DNA from: Bacteroidales bacterium UBA5235
GTDB lineage: Bacteria; Bacteroidota; Bacteroidia; Bacteroidales; VadinHA17
Assembly: GCA_002409145.1 (NCBI GenBank)
Contig: DHUL01000048.1
Span: 1-38,452, forward strand
DNA length: 38,452 bases
Direction of reading: 5' to 3'
Shown: positions 17,577-26,231 of the stretch, piece after piece
Numbering within the stretch: the first letter of the stretch is position 1
Layout of the letters: every line of letters begins with the position of its first letter
The notes under the pieces: generated by a model
Database searches by the model: none
What the model was told of the DNA's origin: nothing
What the model saw: only the letters and a program-made list of their open reading frames with translations
Position numbers and translations under genes: made by a program

Positions 17577-18386
17577 ATGAATCCCGACATAAACACATTA
17601 TTATTTGCATTCCTTCTTACTCTGTTTGCCGGTCTGTCGACCGGTGTAGGCAGTACTATTGCCTTCTTTGCAAAGAAGACCAACACGAAGTTTCTTACCT
17701 TGAGCCTGGGTTTCTCCGCGGGGGTGATGATATATGTTTCTTTCGTTGAGATCTTCGTCAAGGGCCGTGAGGTGCTGACGGGAGTAATGGGAATGCGCCA
17801 GGGATGGTGGGCTGCCGTCATCGCTTTCTTTGCCGGGATAGCCCTTATCGGTATCATTGACAAGCTCATCCCGTCACAGGAAAACCCTCATGAATTTAAA
17901 AAGATTGAAGGAGGCGAGGAAGAGATCAGAAGCGGCAGGCTGCTTCGCATGGGTGCCATGACGGCCTTGGCAATAGGTATTCATAACTTTCCTGAGGGAC
18001 TTGCCACATTCACTGCTGCAATCTCTGACCCTCAGATAGGGATAGCCATTGCCGTAGCGGTAGCAATACACAACATCCCAGAAGGCATTGCCGTGTCAGT
18101 GCCGGTTTATTATGCTACAGGAAGCAAAAGAAAAGCGTTCAGGTTCTCTTTTCTGAGCGGAATAGCAGAACCTGTCGGGGCACTTGCCGGATACCTGATA
18201 CTGCTTCCCGTAATGAATGACACAATCATGGGAATACTCTTCTCATTCGTTGCCGGAATCATGGTTTTTATCTCACTCGACGAACTTCTTCCGGCGGCAG
18301 AGAAATATGGCGAGCACCACCTGTCTATCTACGGTCTGGTCTCAGGTATGGCTGTGATGGCACTAAGTTTGTTGCTCTTTAAATAA
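17577..18386 (+). CDS. zupT: ZIP-family metal transporter (ZupT-like)
   Basis: This 269-residue inner-membrane protein takes up divalent metals, chiefly zinc in characterised ZupT proteins. Eight or so hydrophobic segments are visible. The two metal-site helices carry the family motifs HNFPEG (residues 136-141) and HNIPEG (residues 165-170). A charged cytoplasmic loop (KKIEGGEEEIRSGR) separates the third and fourth helices. Length matches ZupT (about 260-270 residues). The gene is divergent from the MBL hydrolase with a 76-bp spacer that contains a perfect -7 box. No zinc-responsive operator is recognisable. Specificity for zinc over iron or manganese cannot be read from sequence. Confidence 0.9.
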   Translation: MNPDINTLLFAFLLTLFAGLSTGVGSTIAFFAKKTNTKFLTLSLGFSAGVMIYVSFVEIFVKGREVLTGVMGMRQGWWAAVIAFFAGIALIGIIDKLIPSQENPHEFKKIEGGEEEIRSGRLLRMGAMTALAIGIHNFPEGLATFTAAISDPQIGIAIAVAVAIHNIPEGIAVSVPVYYATGSKRKAFRFSFLSGIAEPVGALAGYLILLPVMNDTIMGILFSFVAGIMVFISLDELLPAAEKYGEHHLSIYGLVSGMAVMALSLLLFK

Positions 18387-18392
18387 ACAAAA

Positions 18393-18425
18393 TGTGCCCT
18401 GATCTGTTAGATAAATATATATTTG
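18393..18425 (+). promoter_or_regulatory. Promoter of the small outer-membrane protein gene
   Basis: TATATTTG (18418-18425) is a perfect TAnnTTTG -7 box. TGTG (18393-18396) is an imperfect -33 box at 21-bp spacing. The expected start of transcription is about 20-25 nt before the ATG at 18453. A possible TTG start at 18423 falls inside this box, which argues against it. Confidence 0.5.
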
Positions 18426-18452
18426 CACGTTCAATACAAACTAAACAAAATT

Positions 18453-18923
18453 ATGATGAAAAGAACACTGACTGTCATTCTGGTGTTGTCAGCACTGACT
18501 TTCGGCGCCCAGGCTCAGAGCTACAAATCAGCCATCGGGCTCAGGGGAGGTGATCCTTCAGGTATTACCTTCAAGACTTTCCTCAACAGCACCAACGCAC
18601 TTGAACTGATTGCAGGAACAGGTTACTGGGGTCATAACTTCGCAGTGACCGGCTTTTACCAGTGGCAGAATCCAACCGATTGGACGCCCAATCTCGATTG
18701 GTTCATCGGCCCCGGGGCACATATCGGTTTCTGGAATGACTATTATAAGGATGAATACAGTACCGGTATCCTTATCGGCGTTGATGGAATAATAGGGCTT
18801 GAATATACCTTTGATGATATTCCACTGAACCTCGCCTTTGGAGTAGGCCCCTCAATACAGCTCACAAGCGGCCCGGGCTTCATGTACTGGAACGGCGGAT
18901 TCTCAGTAAGGTACGTCTTCTGA
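18453..18923 (+). CDS. Small outer-membrane beta-barrel-like protein
   Basis: The product has about 156 residues: a signal peptide (MMKRTLTVILVLSALTFGAQAQ) and a mature part with alternating glycine/aromatic strands ending in GGFSVRYVF. A C-terminal Phe after such strands is typical of outer-membrane barrels. Motifs such as AIGLRGGDPSGITFKTFL and GPGAHIGFW resemble uncharacterised Bacteroidota proteins of about 150-170 residues; no function is known to me. ATG codons at 18453 and 18456 are equivalent starts. It stands alone with its own promoter box between zupT and the tRNA-Glu gene. Confidence 0.75.
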   Translation: MMKRTLTVILVLSALTFGAQAQSYKSAIGLRGGDPSGITFKTFLNSTNALELIAGTGYWGHNFAVTGFYQWQNPTDWTPNLDWFIGPGAHIGFWNDYYKDEYSTGILIGVDGIIGLEYTFDDIPLNLAFGVGPSIQLTSGPGFMYWNGGFSVRYVF

Positions 18924-18985
18924 GAAGGCCCGGCACTGTCATTTAGGAGCGGATCAGAATAGGAAGCATTTTTTCTGCATATTTT

Positions 18986-19016
18986 TTTGCAGATTAAAAA
19001 AAAGATGTGATCTTTG
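18986..19016 (+). promoter_or_regulatory. Promoter of tRNA-Glu/rpsT
   Basis: TTTG (18986-18989) and GATCTTTG (19009-19016, one mismatch to TAnnTTTG) are separated by 19 bp, the Bacteroidota housekeeping spacing. The tRNA begins 25 bp downstream, leaving a short 5' leader. Confidence 0.55.
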
Positions 19017-19040
19017 CATCCGCTTTTTTAAGTTCTTTAA

Positions 19041-19112
19041 GGTCCATTCGTCTAGTGGTTAGGACGTCAGGTTTTCATCCTGGTAACAGGGGTTCGATTC
19101 CCCTATGGACTA
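19041..19112 (+). tRNA. tRNA-Glu(TTC)
   Basis: A full cloverleaf can be drawn. The acceptor stem GGTCCAT pairs with ATGGACT (first pair G-U). The anticodon loop TTTTCAT has anticodon TTC at 19074-19076. The T stem AGGGG/CCCCT surrounds TTCGATT. The discriminator base is A19112 and the CCA end is not encoded. It lies 23 nt before rpsT and may be cotranscribed with it. Confidence 0.95.
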
Positions 19113-19135
19113 CTAAATTATATTAAACAACAAAT

Positions 19136-19390
19136 ATGGCTAACCATAAGTCGGCACTCAAAGCCGTAAGACAGGCAGAGACAAGGAAGGAAGACAACAA
19201 GTACTACGCCCGCACTATGCGTAACTCGCTTAAGAAGATGCGCAGTACAACCGAGAAGGCAGAGGCAGAAAAGATGCTTCCCGAACTCAATGCCATGCTT
19301 GACAAGCTGGCAAAGAAAAACGTCATCCACAAGAACAAGGCTTCCAACCTCAAATCTTCAATAACGAAACACGCTCAGAGCCTGAAATAG
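19136..19390 (+). CDS. rpsT: 30S ribosomal protein S20
   Basis: S20 binds 16S rRNA early in small-subunit assembly. The 84-residue, strongly basic product starts MANHKSALKAVRQAETRK and has the family core NKASNLKSSITKHAQSL near its end; length is typical. It follows tRNA-Glu and is followed by an intrinsic terminator, so tRNA-Glu and rpsT look like one short transcription unit. Nothing unusual is seen. Confidence 0.96.
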   Translation: MANHKSALKAVRQAETRKEDNKYYARTMRNSLKKMRSTTEKAEAEKMLPELNAMLDKLAKKNVIHKNKASNLKSSITKHAQSLK

Positions 19391-19411
19391 GGTTCTGTTC
19401 CAGATATTTTC

Positions 19412-19446
19412 ACAGCCGTTGCTTCATTGTGACGGCTGTTTTGTTT
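19412..19446 (+). terminator. Intrinsic terminator after rpsT
   Basis: ACAGCCGT (19412-19419) pairs perfectly with ACGGCTGT (19432-19439), followed by TTTGTTT. A GTG at 19429, in frame with radC, falls inside the hairpin, which argues for a later radC start. Confidence 0.75.
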
Positions 19447-19476
19447 ATATTGCAGCGGGATAATACGTTTTGCTGC

Positions 19477-20160
19477 ATGTCAATGAAGATCTCAGACTGG
19501 GCTGTCGAGGACAGGCCCCGTGAAAGGCTCTGGAACAAGGGCCCCTCAAGCCTCAGCGATGCTGAGCTGTTAGCCATTCTCATAGGATCAGGTACCAGGA
19601 ACAACTCAGCCCTGGACCTGGCACGCGAACTGCTGGCTATGGCCGGCAACTCACTCGGTCAGCTGGGAAGACTCAGTGCCGGAGAGATACGTAAAATAAA
19701 GGGCTTGGGCGAGGCAAAAGCGGTCACAATTGCTGCCTCCCTCGAACTGGGCCGACGGCGAAAAATGGCCGAGGCATCGGAAAATCCGCAGATACGTTCA
19801 TCAGCCGACGTGTTCAGTATCATCAGCCCCCTGATGGAAGACCTCACCCATGAGGAGTTCTGGATCCTCTTCCTCAACAGGGCAAACAGGGTGACAGGCA
19901 GGATGAAGATCAGCCAGGGTGGCGTAAGCGGTACCGTAACCGACGTCCGTATTGTCATGAAAAAGGCGATTGAGACACTCGCATCAGGACTTGTCATCTG
20001 CCATAACCACCCATCGGGGAACATCAGCCCCAGCGATTCTGACATTCGTATCACCCAGAAGATCAAAGAAGCAGGTTCACTGATGGATATCCAACTGCTT
20101 GACCACCTGATTGTGGCCGGTAAGGATTATTACAGTTTTGCTGACAACGGGGCGCTTTGA
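19477..20160 (+). CDS. radC: RadC-family JAB/MPN-domain protein
   Basis: RadC-family proteins are metal-binding JAB1/MPN-domain proteins of uncertain role; the old link with DNA repair is not well supported. The 227-residue product has an N-terminal helix-hairpin-helix-like region (residues 30-95, IRKIKGLGEAKAV). Its JAB domain carries the metalloprotease-type signature HNHPSG...SDSD (residues 176-189). The start at 19477 (MSMKISDW) was chosen because the upstream GTG overlaps the rpsT terminator; 19483 is an equal alternative. A TTTG-N20-TACGTTTT promoter-like pair (19440-19471) ends right at the ATG, which would give almost no leader, so it is doubtful. It is convergent with folK. Confidence 0.92.
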   Translation: MSMKISDWAVEDRPRERLWNKGPSSLSDAELLAILIGSGTRNNSALDLARELLAMAGNSLGQLGRLSAGEIRKIKGLGEAKAVTIAASLELGRRRKMAEASENPQIRSSADVFSIISPLMEDLTHEEFWILFLNRANRVTGRMKISQGGVSGTVTDVRIVMKKAIETLASGLVICHNHPSGNISPSDSDIRITQKIKEAGSLMDIQLLDHLIVAGKDYYSFADNGAL

Positions 20161-20164
20161 AACC

Positions 20165-20201
20165 AGCCGGCACCCGGCCTGTTTCATCCCGCGTGCCGGC
20201 T
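20165..20201. terminator. Hairpin between convergent radC and folK
   Basis: AGCCGGCAC (20165-20173) pairs perfectly with GTGCCGGCT (20193-20201). There is no long T-run on either side, so termination strength is uncertain. Its place between two convergent stop codons suggests a shared terminator. Confidence 0.5.
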
Positions 20202-20217
20202 TATCCCCGGGACTTCC

Positions 20218-20730
20218 TTATAACTGACGGGCAGCCAGCCTGACATCAGAATTGTCGTCACAGAGCTGAAGCATCTCAGTCACCGTCAGCCCTGTCACCG
20301 GGTGAACAGCAGCCGGGGCCACCTCTGCGAGTGGCTCCAGGACAAACCTTCTGCCAGCTATCTTCGGATGGGGAACTTCCAGCCCGGGGAGAGAAATGAC
20401 CCGCCCTTCCCAGAAGAGGATATCAATGTCAATAATGCGCGATTCATACTTCCCGCCTCCGCTCTTTTTGCGTCCCATACGCCCTTCAATTGACCGGAAG
20501 AGCTGCAGGAGCCTTTTCGGTTCGAGCCTGGTCTCTATTACAATGACCATGTTCAGGAACTGCTCGTCAGCCTCAAACCCCCATGGCTCAGTCTCCCATA
20601 CTGATGATGCCGCAGTAATCTCTCCCGCCTCTTCCCTGATCAGCTCCAGGGCACGCTGAAGAGCCTCAAACCTGTCTCCCAGGTTGCTGCCGAGACCGAC
20701 GATTACGGTTGACGGGGCTGATAATATCAT
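20218..20730 (-). CDS. folK: 6-hydroxymethyl-dihydropterin pyrophosphokinase (HPPK)
   Basis: FolK transfers pyrophosphate from ATP to 6-hydroxymethyl-7,8-dihydropterin in folate synthesis. The product of about 170 residues shows the family signatures VGLGSNLGDR at the N-terminus, SSVWETEPWG, and RIIDIDILF, whose Asp residues bind magnesium, followed by VPHPKIAGRRFVLEPLAE. The frame can start at a GTG at 20748, but the ATG at 20730 (MILSAPSTVIVGLGSN) puts the conserved strand close to the N-terminus as in the family and was chosen. It is divergent from sppA with a 72-bp spacer. No other folate gene is adjacent. Confidence 0.94.
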   Translation of the reverse strand: MILSAPSTVIVGLGSNLGDRFEALQRALELIREEAGEITAASSVWETEPWGFEADEQFLNMVIVIETRLEPKRLLQLFRSIEGRMGRKKSGGGKYESRIIDIDILFWEGRVISLPGLEVPHPKIAGRRFVLEPLAEVAPAAVHPVTGLTVTEMLQLCDDNSDVRLAARQL

Positions 20731-20802
20731 AACAAGCACTTTAGACACTCAAAGATGCCTGTTTTTTTTATAATTTGGCCAAATAAACAAACAACATCAG
20801 AG

Positions 20803-22572
20803 ATGAAAACCTTCCTCAAGATGGTCTTGGCAGTGATAACAGGGCTCATAATCGCAAGCATCCTCTTCTTCGTGGTCACGCTGTCGGTTTTTTCCGGTAT
20901 GGCAGCGGCAGGAAAGAAATCGATAACAATACCTGAAAAATCCGTACTCGTAATGAAGACTGGTGCATTGATCCCTGACCGTTCAAGCAGCAACCCGCTC
21001 AGCACCCTTGACCCGCTGACAATGTCATTCACCCAGACTCCGGGGCTCAACGAGATACTGAAGAACCTTAAAAAGGCTGCCATGGATGAGAATGTAACCG
21101 GCATACTCATTGAAAACGGTACAATGCCTTCAGGCTGGGCAACCGCTGACGAGATACGTACAGCACTCTGGGAATTCAAAAAGAGCGGGAAATTCATTTA
21201 TTCCTACTCTGATTATATGCTGATGCAGGAGAGCTATTTCATCTCCACTGCTGCAGACGCCATCTGGATAAACCCAACTTCGATGTTCGACTTCAAGGGA
21301 CTGGCCGCCGAGGTCACCTTCTATAAGGATGCCCTCGAAAAGCTTGGCGTTGATGTGCAGGTGATAAGGCACGGCAAATTCAAGGGGGCAGTGGAACCTT
21401 ACATACTTGACAAACTCAGTGAGGAGAACCGTCTCCAGATTTCAGAATACATCGGTTCCATCTGGGAGCATGTTGTGGAGGTGATTTCTGAGTCGCGCGG
21501 CGTGCCCGCGGAAAAGGTGATGGCTCTTGCCGATTCACTTGCCGGATATGACGCAGTGCTTATGACCACGGCCGGACTTATCGACGGCACAATCTACCGG
21601 GATCAGCTCGAAGACAGCATCAGGGCAGCAACAGGGACAGACAAGGGCAAGAAGATCAGCTATGTCTCAATGTCAAAATATTCAAATGTTGCGGTGAAGC
21701 ATACAGAGGCCACCAGCAGGAACAAGATAGCGGTTCTTTTTGCTGAGGGCAGCATAGTCATGGGTGAAGGCGATGATACAAACATCGGTGGAAACAGGTA
21801 TGCAGAGGAGATGCGTAAACTCCGCAATGACTCAACAGTTAAGGCAGTTGTATTCAGGGTCAACTCGCGTGGTGGCAATGCCATTGCCTCGGACCTGATA
21901 TGGCGCGAGGTGGAACTGACTGACCAGGTCAAGCCTGTAGTGGTTTCAATGGGTAACTACGCAGCAAGTGGCGGATATTATATCTCTGCCGCCGCACGCA
22001 AAATAATTGCTTCACCTGTCACAGTCACCGGATCTATCGGCGTCTTCGGTCTTATACCCAATGCCGAGGCGCTCCTTGACAACAAGCTGGGTATCAGCTC
22101 TGACGTCGTCCGTACAAACGCCCACTCCGACTCACCCTCTCTGACCCGTCCGCTCAGCGCTTTTGAAAGGGATGCCCTTCAGAAAAATGTGGAACGCACA
22201 TACAGCACCTTCACGGGCGTTGTTGCAGCCGGAAGGGATATGAGCCAGCCGGCTGTTGACAGTATCGGGCAGGGTCATGTATGGAGCGGTGCCGATGCAA
22301 TTCCAATCGGACTTGTTGACTCCTTTGGAGGGCTCAGTGATGCAATCAGGGAGGCCGCATCGCTTGCGGGTATCGGGGAGTACAGGACTGTTGACAAGCC
22401 TGAGACAACTGACTTTTATACGAAGTTCCTGAAGGAACTCACAGGTGATATCCGTGCACGGGCCATCCGCAATGAACTGGGAGAGATCTCAAGGTATTAC
22501 TTCGATCTGAAGGATATCATCTCCTCCGGAGGAATAATGGCCACGATGCCATATTACCTGGAAATCCGCTAG
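20803..22572 (+). CDS. sppA: Signal peptide peptidase SppA, 67K type
   Basis: SppA is a membrane-anchored serine protease that degrades leftover signal peptides. The 589-residue product has one N-terminal membrane segment (about residues 5-30) and two tandem S49 domains. By comparison with E. coli SppA, the general-base Lys is Lys194 in FKGAVEPY and the nucleophile is Ser389 in AASGGYY, so both catalytic residues are present. The frame is open 16 codons upstream, but MKTFLKMVLAVITG is a normal membrane-anchor start. The lpxK gene begins one base after its stop, and punA overlaps lpxK, giving a three-gene unit. Confidence 0.94.
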   Translation: MKTFLKMVLAVITGLIIASILFFVVTLSVFSGMAAAGKKSITIPEKSVLVMKTGALIPDRSSSNPLSTLDPLTMSFTQTPGLNEILKNLKKAAMDENVTGILIENGTMPSGWATADEIRTALWEFKKSGKFIYSYSDYMLMQESYFISTAADAIWINPTSMFDFKGLAAEVTFYKDALEKLGVDVQVIRHGKFKGAVEPYILDKLSEENRLQISEYIGSIWEHVVEVISESRGVPAEKVMALADSLAGYDAVLMTTAGLIDGTIYRDQLEDSIRAATGTDKGKKISYVSMSKYSNVAVKHTEATSRNKIAVLFAEGSIVMGEGDDTNIGGNRYAEEMRKLRNDSTVKAVVFRVNSRGGNAIASDLIWREVELTDQVKPVVVSMGNYAASGGYYISAAARKIIASPVTVTGSIGVFGLIPNAEALLDNKLGISSDVVRTNAHSDSPSLTRPLSAFERDALQKNVERTYSTFTGVVAAGRDMSQPAVDSIGQGHVWSGADAIPIGLVDSFGGLSDAIREAASLAGIGEYRTVDKPETTDFYTKFLKELTGDIRARAIRNELGEISRYYFDLKDIISSGGIMATMPYYLEIR

Positions 22573-22573
22573 G

Positions 22574-23638
22574 ATGATAATGCCGGGGAAGCTCTTCCTG
22601 TGGACCGCCTCAAAGATCTACAGCATAGCCGTGGCCGTGAGGAACAGGCTATATGACCTCGGTATATTCCGCAGCCATTCATTCAGTCTTCCGGTCATCT
22701 GCGTTGGTAATATCACAGCAGGTGGTACGGGCAAGACACCCCATGTGATTTACCTTGCCGAAAAACTTTCATCAATTGCCTCTGTATCTGTGCTCAGCCG
22801 CGGTTATCTTCGGAGGAGCCGCGGATTCTTGAGAGTTACTGCTGACAGTACCACCACAGTCTCAGGAGACGAGCCGTTGCTGATGGCACAGAGCCTTCCG
22901 CAGGCACAGGTCTTCGTTGACCGCGACAGGGTAAACGGGATCAGGGAGATCATTATAAAAGATCCGGAGGCCGGGGTGGTGATCCTTGATGATGGATTCC
23001 AGCACAGGGCAGTCAGAGCCGGGATGAATATCATACTTACTGACTTTACCAGGCTGATGACCCGTGACCGTCTTCTGCCCCTGGGGATGCTCCGTGAACA
23101 TATCAGGGCTGTCAGAAGGGCTGATGTGGTAATAGTGACCAAAACCCCTGAAGTAACCTCACCCTCTGCCAGGGAAGAGATCAGGAAAGAATTGACAGCT
23201 GCCGGTGCATGCGAGACCATCTTCTTCACTTCACTGGCTTACGGGCAGCTGCTTCACCTGTTCAGTGAAAACGCCGGCGAGATCCGGCGAAACACCTCCG
23301 TACTGCTTGTGACCGGGATAGCCAACCCGGCGCCACTGGAAGACTACCTCGGAACCATGGCCGGTAATGTTTACCATTTAGCCTTCCCCGATCACCACGC
23401 TTATACCATGGCAGATATCGGCAGAATAACCTCAGCCTTCGATTTAATGAGCGGGCCTGACAAAATAATTGTAACCACTGCAAAGGATGGCGTCAGGTTA
23501 AAAGAAATCGCTAATATTGCAGACCATGTCAGGCAGGCGTTGCATTACCTGCCCGTCAGGGTGCAATTCATTGAAGATGAAGAACTATTTCTAAATAAAG
23601 TATACTCATATGCTGGAAAAGATTATCAAAACCGCTGA
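22574..23638 (+). CDS. lpxK: Tetraacyldisaccharide 4'-kinase (lipid A synthesis)
   Basis: LpxK phosphorylates the 4' position of the lipid A disaccharide precursor at the inner membrane. The 354-residue protein has an N-terminal membrane-binding helix (about residues 8-26), the P-loop VGNITAGGTGKTPHV (residues 44-58), and the conserved DDGFQHRA and LPLGMLRE segments. The start at 22574 is one nt after the sppA stop; ATG 22580 is an alternative. Its last 29 nt overlap punA in another frame. Nothing suggests loss of function, so the organism makes a 4'-phosphorylated lipid A precursor, although later removal of the phosphate is common in Bacteroidales. Confidence 0.95.
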   Translation: MIMPGKLFLWTASKIYSIAVAVRNRLYDLGIFRSHSFSLPVICVGNITAGGTGKTPHVIYLAEKLSSIASVSVLSRGYLRRSRGFLRVTADSTTTVSGDEPLLMAQSLPQAQVFVDRDRVNGIREIIIKDPEAGVVILDDGFQHRAVRAGMNIILTDFTRLMTRDRLLPLGMLREHIRAVRRADVVIVTKTPEVTSPSAREEIRKELTAAGACETIFFTSLAYGQLLHLFSENAGEIRRNTSVLLVTGIANPAPLEDYLGTMAGNVYHLAFPDHHAYTMADIGRITSAFDLMSGPDKIIVTTAKDGVRLKEIANIADHVRQALHYLPVRVQFIEDEELFLNKVYSYAGKDYQNR

Positions 23639-24419
23639 TTTCCTGGCTTCAAAAGGAATTAAGGATCCTGAGGCTGGTATTGTTTTAGGAACCGGACTGG
23701 GCGGTCTGACAGCAGAGATTGACATCCAGGTTGAAATCCCCTACAAGGATATTCCGGATTTTCCCGTTTCAACGGTCCAGGGTCATGCCGGCAAGCTCAT
23801 CTATGGTGATTTCGGCGGAAAAAAGGTAGTTGCCATGAAAGGCCGTTTCCACTATTATGAGGGATACGGCTCCGAACAGGTTACTTTTCCTATCAGGGTC
23901 ATGAAGGAACTGGGCATCAGGGCCCTTTTCCTGTCAAATGCCGCAGGAGGAGTCAACTCCAGTTTCAGGATAGGTGACATTATGATAATTGAAGATCATA
24001 TCTGCCTGGTGGCCAATCCTCTGATCGGGCCCAACGATGAACGCATCGGTCCCCGTTTCCCGGATATGAGCCAGCCCTATGATAATAAACTCATTGAGAA
24101 GGCAATTACGATTGCTGCAAGCCTGAATATACCTGTCACGAGGGGAGTGTATCTCTCAACAACCGGTCCCACCTTCGAGACTCCGGCAGAATACAGGTTC
24201 TTCCGGATTATCGGGGCAGATGCTGTGGGTATGTCTACAGTCCCGGAAGTGATCACCGCCAGACATATGAATCTTCCTGTTTTTGCTGTCAGCATCATCA
24301 CTGATCTGGGTGTTGAAGGAAAGATTGAATATACCACTCATGAATCTGTCCAGGCAGCTGCCGAGCATAGCGAAGAGAAGATGACGCGGATCATGAAGGA
24401 GCTAATCGCAGCTCTCTGA
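23610..24419 (+). CDS. punA: Purine nucleoside phosphorylase (trimeric type)
   Basis: The enzyme splits purine nucleosides with phosphate to free base and ribose 1-phosphate, serving salvage. The 269-residue product has the trimeric PNP landmarks: GIVLGTGLGGL phosphate loop, QGHAGKL, GRFHYYEGY, SNAAGG, GPTFETPAEYR with Glu190 (equivalent to human Glu201), and VGMSTVPEV. The residue equivalent to human Asn243, which contacts N7/O6 of the purine, is Asp232 (SIITDLG). Asp at this place is found in methylthioadenosine phosphorylases and widens specificity toward 6-aminopurines in engineered human PNP. It overlaps lpxK by 29 nt, so coupled expression is likely. The family is certain; substrate range is open. 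Confidence 0.93.
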   Translation: MLEKIIKTADFLASKGIKDPEAGIVLGTGLGGLTAEIDIQVEIPYKDIPDFPVSTVQGHAGKLIYGDFGGKKVVAMKGRFHYYEGYGSEQVTFPIRVMKELGIRALFLSNAAGGVNSSFRIGDIMIIEDHICLVANPLIGPNDERIGPRFPDMSQPYDNKLIEKAITIAASLNIPVTRGVYLSTTGPTFETPAEYRFFRIIGADAVGMSTVPEVITARHMNLPVFAVSIITDLGVEGKIEYTTHESVQAAAEHSEEKMTRIMKELIAAL

Positions 24420-24450
24420 TCTGTAATTATGTTATTGATTTACTTACTGT

Positions 24451-26151
24451 TCACCGGTAAAGCAGGGCGCATACCTTCTTCCAGCGTCGTGATGATCCGG
24501 TGGTATTGAATGATTCCGCAATCACCATGTATAATCCTGCAGGCAGCCTTTCACCGCTGTCTGACAGTCCGTCCCATACGAAACGGCTGCCCTGGTCGGC
24601 AGTGACCTTTTCAGCCAGCCGCCTTACCGGATAACCCCTGTCATTGAATAGTGTCACCGTAATGACATTCCCTTCCCCTCCCGGGAAAACATCCACAGAG
24701 ACAAGATCCTCAAATCCGTCGCCGTCAGGCGAGATCCTGCCTGATGAGAGGGAAAGACCCCCGCTCTCGCTGGTATCCTCAATGATAATGGAGTTTGGCG
24801 CTCCTGGAGTGGCAAAATTGCATATGCCCAAGGCTGAATGCCAGTTGGAGGCAACATCGGATGCCAATTCGGGAGAAACCTTTTCAAGTGCCACTCCTTC
24901 AGTGCCGGATAGAAAGATCATATGCATCCCGGGACTGTAAACGACCCTGTCGATAACATTTAGACTCCTGTCATAGAGTATCAGGTTGCCGCCGTCATCA
25001 GGCAAAACAGGCAGTCGGTCTGCATGGAACACTGACTTTTCATCGGCACAGGGGTAGAAGGAAGCGAACTTCTCCCTTCCGGTTGTGAGAGCCACACAAT
25101 TCCCGGGCAGGAGCTGACGATGCAGTCCGGTAATGGCTGTGGCAGCAGCCTTGCTGTTGCCGGCAAGATACAGGGCTGACAGGTCAAATACCTTCCCTGA
25201 ATTGTTAAATAGCTCTATATACTCACTGTTCCCTGGTACAGGTTCAGGCATCAGCTCATTGAACATAATCTCCCCCGGAGCCGGGTCAGATGGAAAACCT
25301 GTTCTTACTTCACTGATACAGGGTTGATTTCCGGCAAAATCGGTTAATGCCCCTGGGATCTGCAAGGTTAGCACAGTACCTTGGTCCGGTTCCCTTGCGA
25401 GAGTCACCAGAAGGGTGCGGTCTGCAGGATCGCCTGACACGGCCTGCATTGTCTCCCTGCCGTCGGCCAGCCATGGTCCGGACCCCTCCGGTATAACTGA
25501 TTCGTCAAAAAGCACGGCTATCACCCCGGGCGACAGAGGCCAGGCAGCGATTACTGACGGGCATCTTGTGTCAGGAACTGCCGTGACGATTGAATTGATT
25601 CTTCCAGGTGTGCCACCCGATGGATCTGATGAAGGGCTCCAGGCATCGGGTTCATGGAATGGATTATCCGGATCGGTTAGCTCTGCTGACCAGCCTCCGC
25701 CGGAGCGGGGTCCGTCACCCAGATACTCCGGGTTGTAACTGACAGCATGAATCAGGGAGCCACCAGGGGTGCGCAAGGCTATCAGCTCACCTGCATCATT
25801 CAGAGTTGGGAACGATTTCACAGCCATGACCCTTCCAAACGGGAGCAGGTCAGTCCTGCTTCCTGTGGAACAGAGTATGATCCGCTCCCCGGGAGTTATA
25901 AGGCCATCAGGCAGATACACCGTATCATTCCCGGCAATGAGCATGATACCTTTAAGCTCCAGGGTATCTCTGCTCCGGCTGAATATCTCGAGGTACTCAC
26001 GCTCTGGCAAGCCTCGTGAAGGGGTGGGATCTGCCATTATCTCGGTAATGACAATGCCGCCTGTGACCGGGAAAGTATAGGCAGCATTGCCCGTCTGTGC
26101 CGTAACAGACAGATACAATGGCAATAACGGCAACAATATAATCTTTTTCAT
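24451..26151 (-). CDS. Secreted protein with two lamin-tail domains and FlgD/CHU_C-like C-terminus
   Basis: This 566-residue exported protein has no predicted enzymatic domain. It has a signal peptide (to about residue 19, SVTAQ), a first lamin-tail domain (about 30-175, IVITEIMADPTPSRGLPEREYLEIF) and an SbsA-like Ig region (about 195-290). A second lamin-tail domain follows (about 295-445, IMFNELMPEPVPGNSEYIELFN). The C-terminal FlgD/gliding-motility-type segment (about 465-566) contains SPDGDGFED and SGERLPAGLYMV. Such C-termini often mark T9SS or gliding-related surface proteins, but this one lacks the standard type A motif, so the export route is uncertain. It is convergent with punA and divergent from asd. 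Confidence 0.8.
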   Translation of the reverse strand: MKKIILLPLLPLYLSVTAQTGNAAYTFPVTGGIVITEIMADPTPSRGLPEREYLEIFSRSRDTLELKGIMLIAGNDTVYLPDGLITPGERIILCSTGSRTDLLPFGRVMAVKSFPTLNDAGELIALRTPGGSLIHAVSYNPEYLGDGPRSGGGWSAELTDPDNPFHEPDAWSPSSDPSGGTPGRINSIVTAVPDTRCPSVIAAWPLSPGVIAVLFDESVIPEGSGPWLADGRETMQAVSGDPADRTLLVTLAREPDQGTVLTLQIPGALTDFAGNQPCISEVRTGFPSDPAPGEIMFNELMPEPVPGNSEYIELFNNSGKVFDLSALYLAGNSKAAATAITGLHRQLLPGNCVALTTGREKFASFYPCADEKSVFHADRLPVLPDDGGNLILYDRSLNVIDRVVYSPGMHMIFLSGTEGVALEKVSPELASDVASNWHSALGICNFATPGAPNSIIIEDTSESGGLSLSSGRISPDGDGFEDLVSVDVFPGGEGNVITVTLFNDRGYPVRRLAEKVTADQGSRFVWDGLSDSGERLPAGLYMVIAESFNTTGSSRRWKKVCALLYR

Positions 26152-26172
26152 GCAGCGGGACTAAAAAAGGAT

Positions 26173-26180
26173 TAAATTTG
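26173..26180 (+). promoter_or_regulatory. -7 box for asd
   Basis: TAAATTTG is a perfect TAnnTTTG match 51 bp upstream of the asd ATG. No TTTG is found at the expected -33 spacing. A TTG at 26178, in frame with asd, lies inside the box and is therefore not the start. Confidence 0.4.
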
Positions 26181-26231
26181 TCGCACTTTTCTCTTTATAA
26201 AGTTCATACATTTTTTTTAAACACAAAAGAA

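Noticed and set aside
17501..17869. 123-codon N-terminal extension of the MBL hydrolase
   Set aside because: It overlaps the ZIP transporter gene on the other strand, has no protein-like pattern, and the family normally starts at MKLSLFN (17500).
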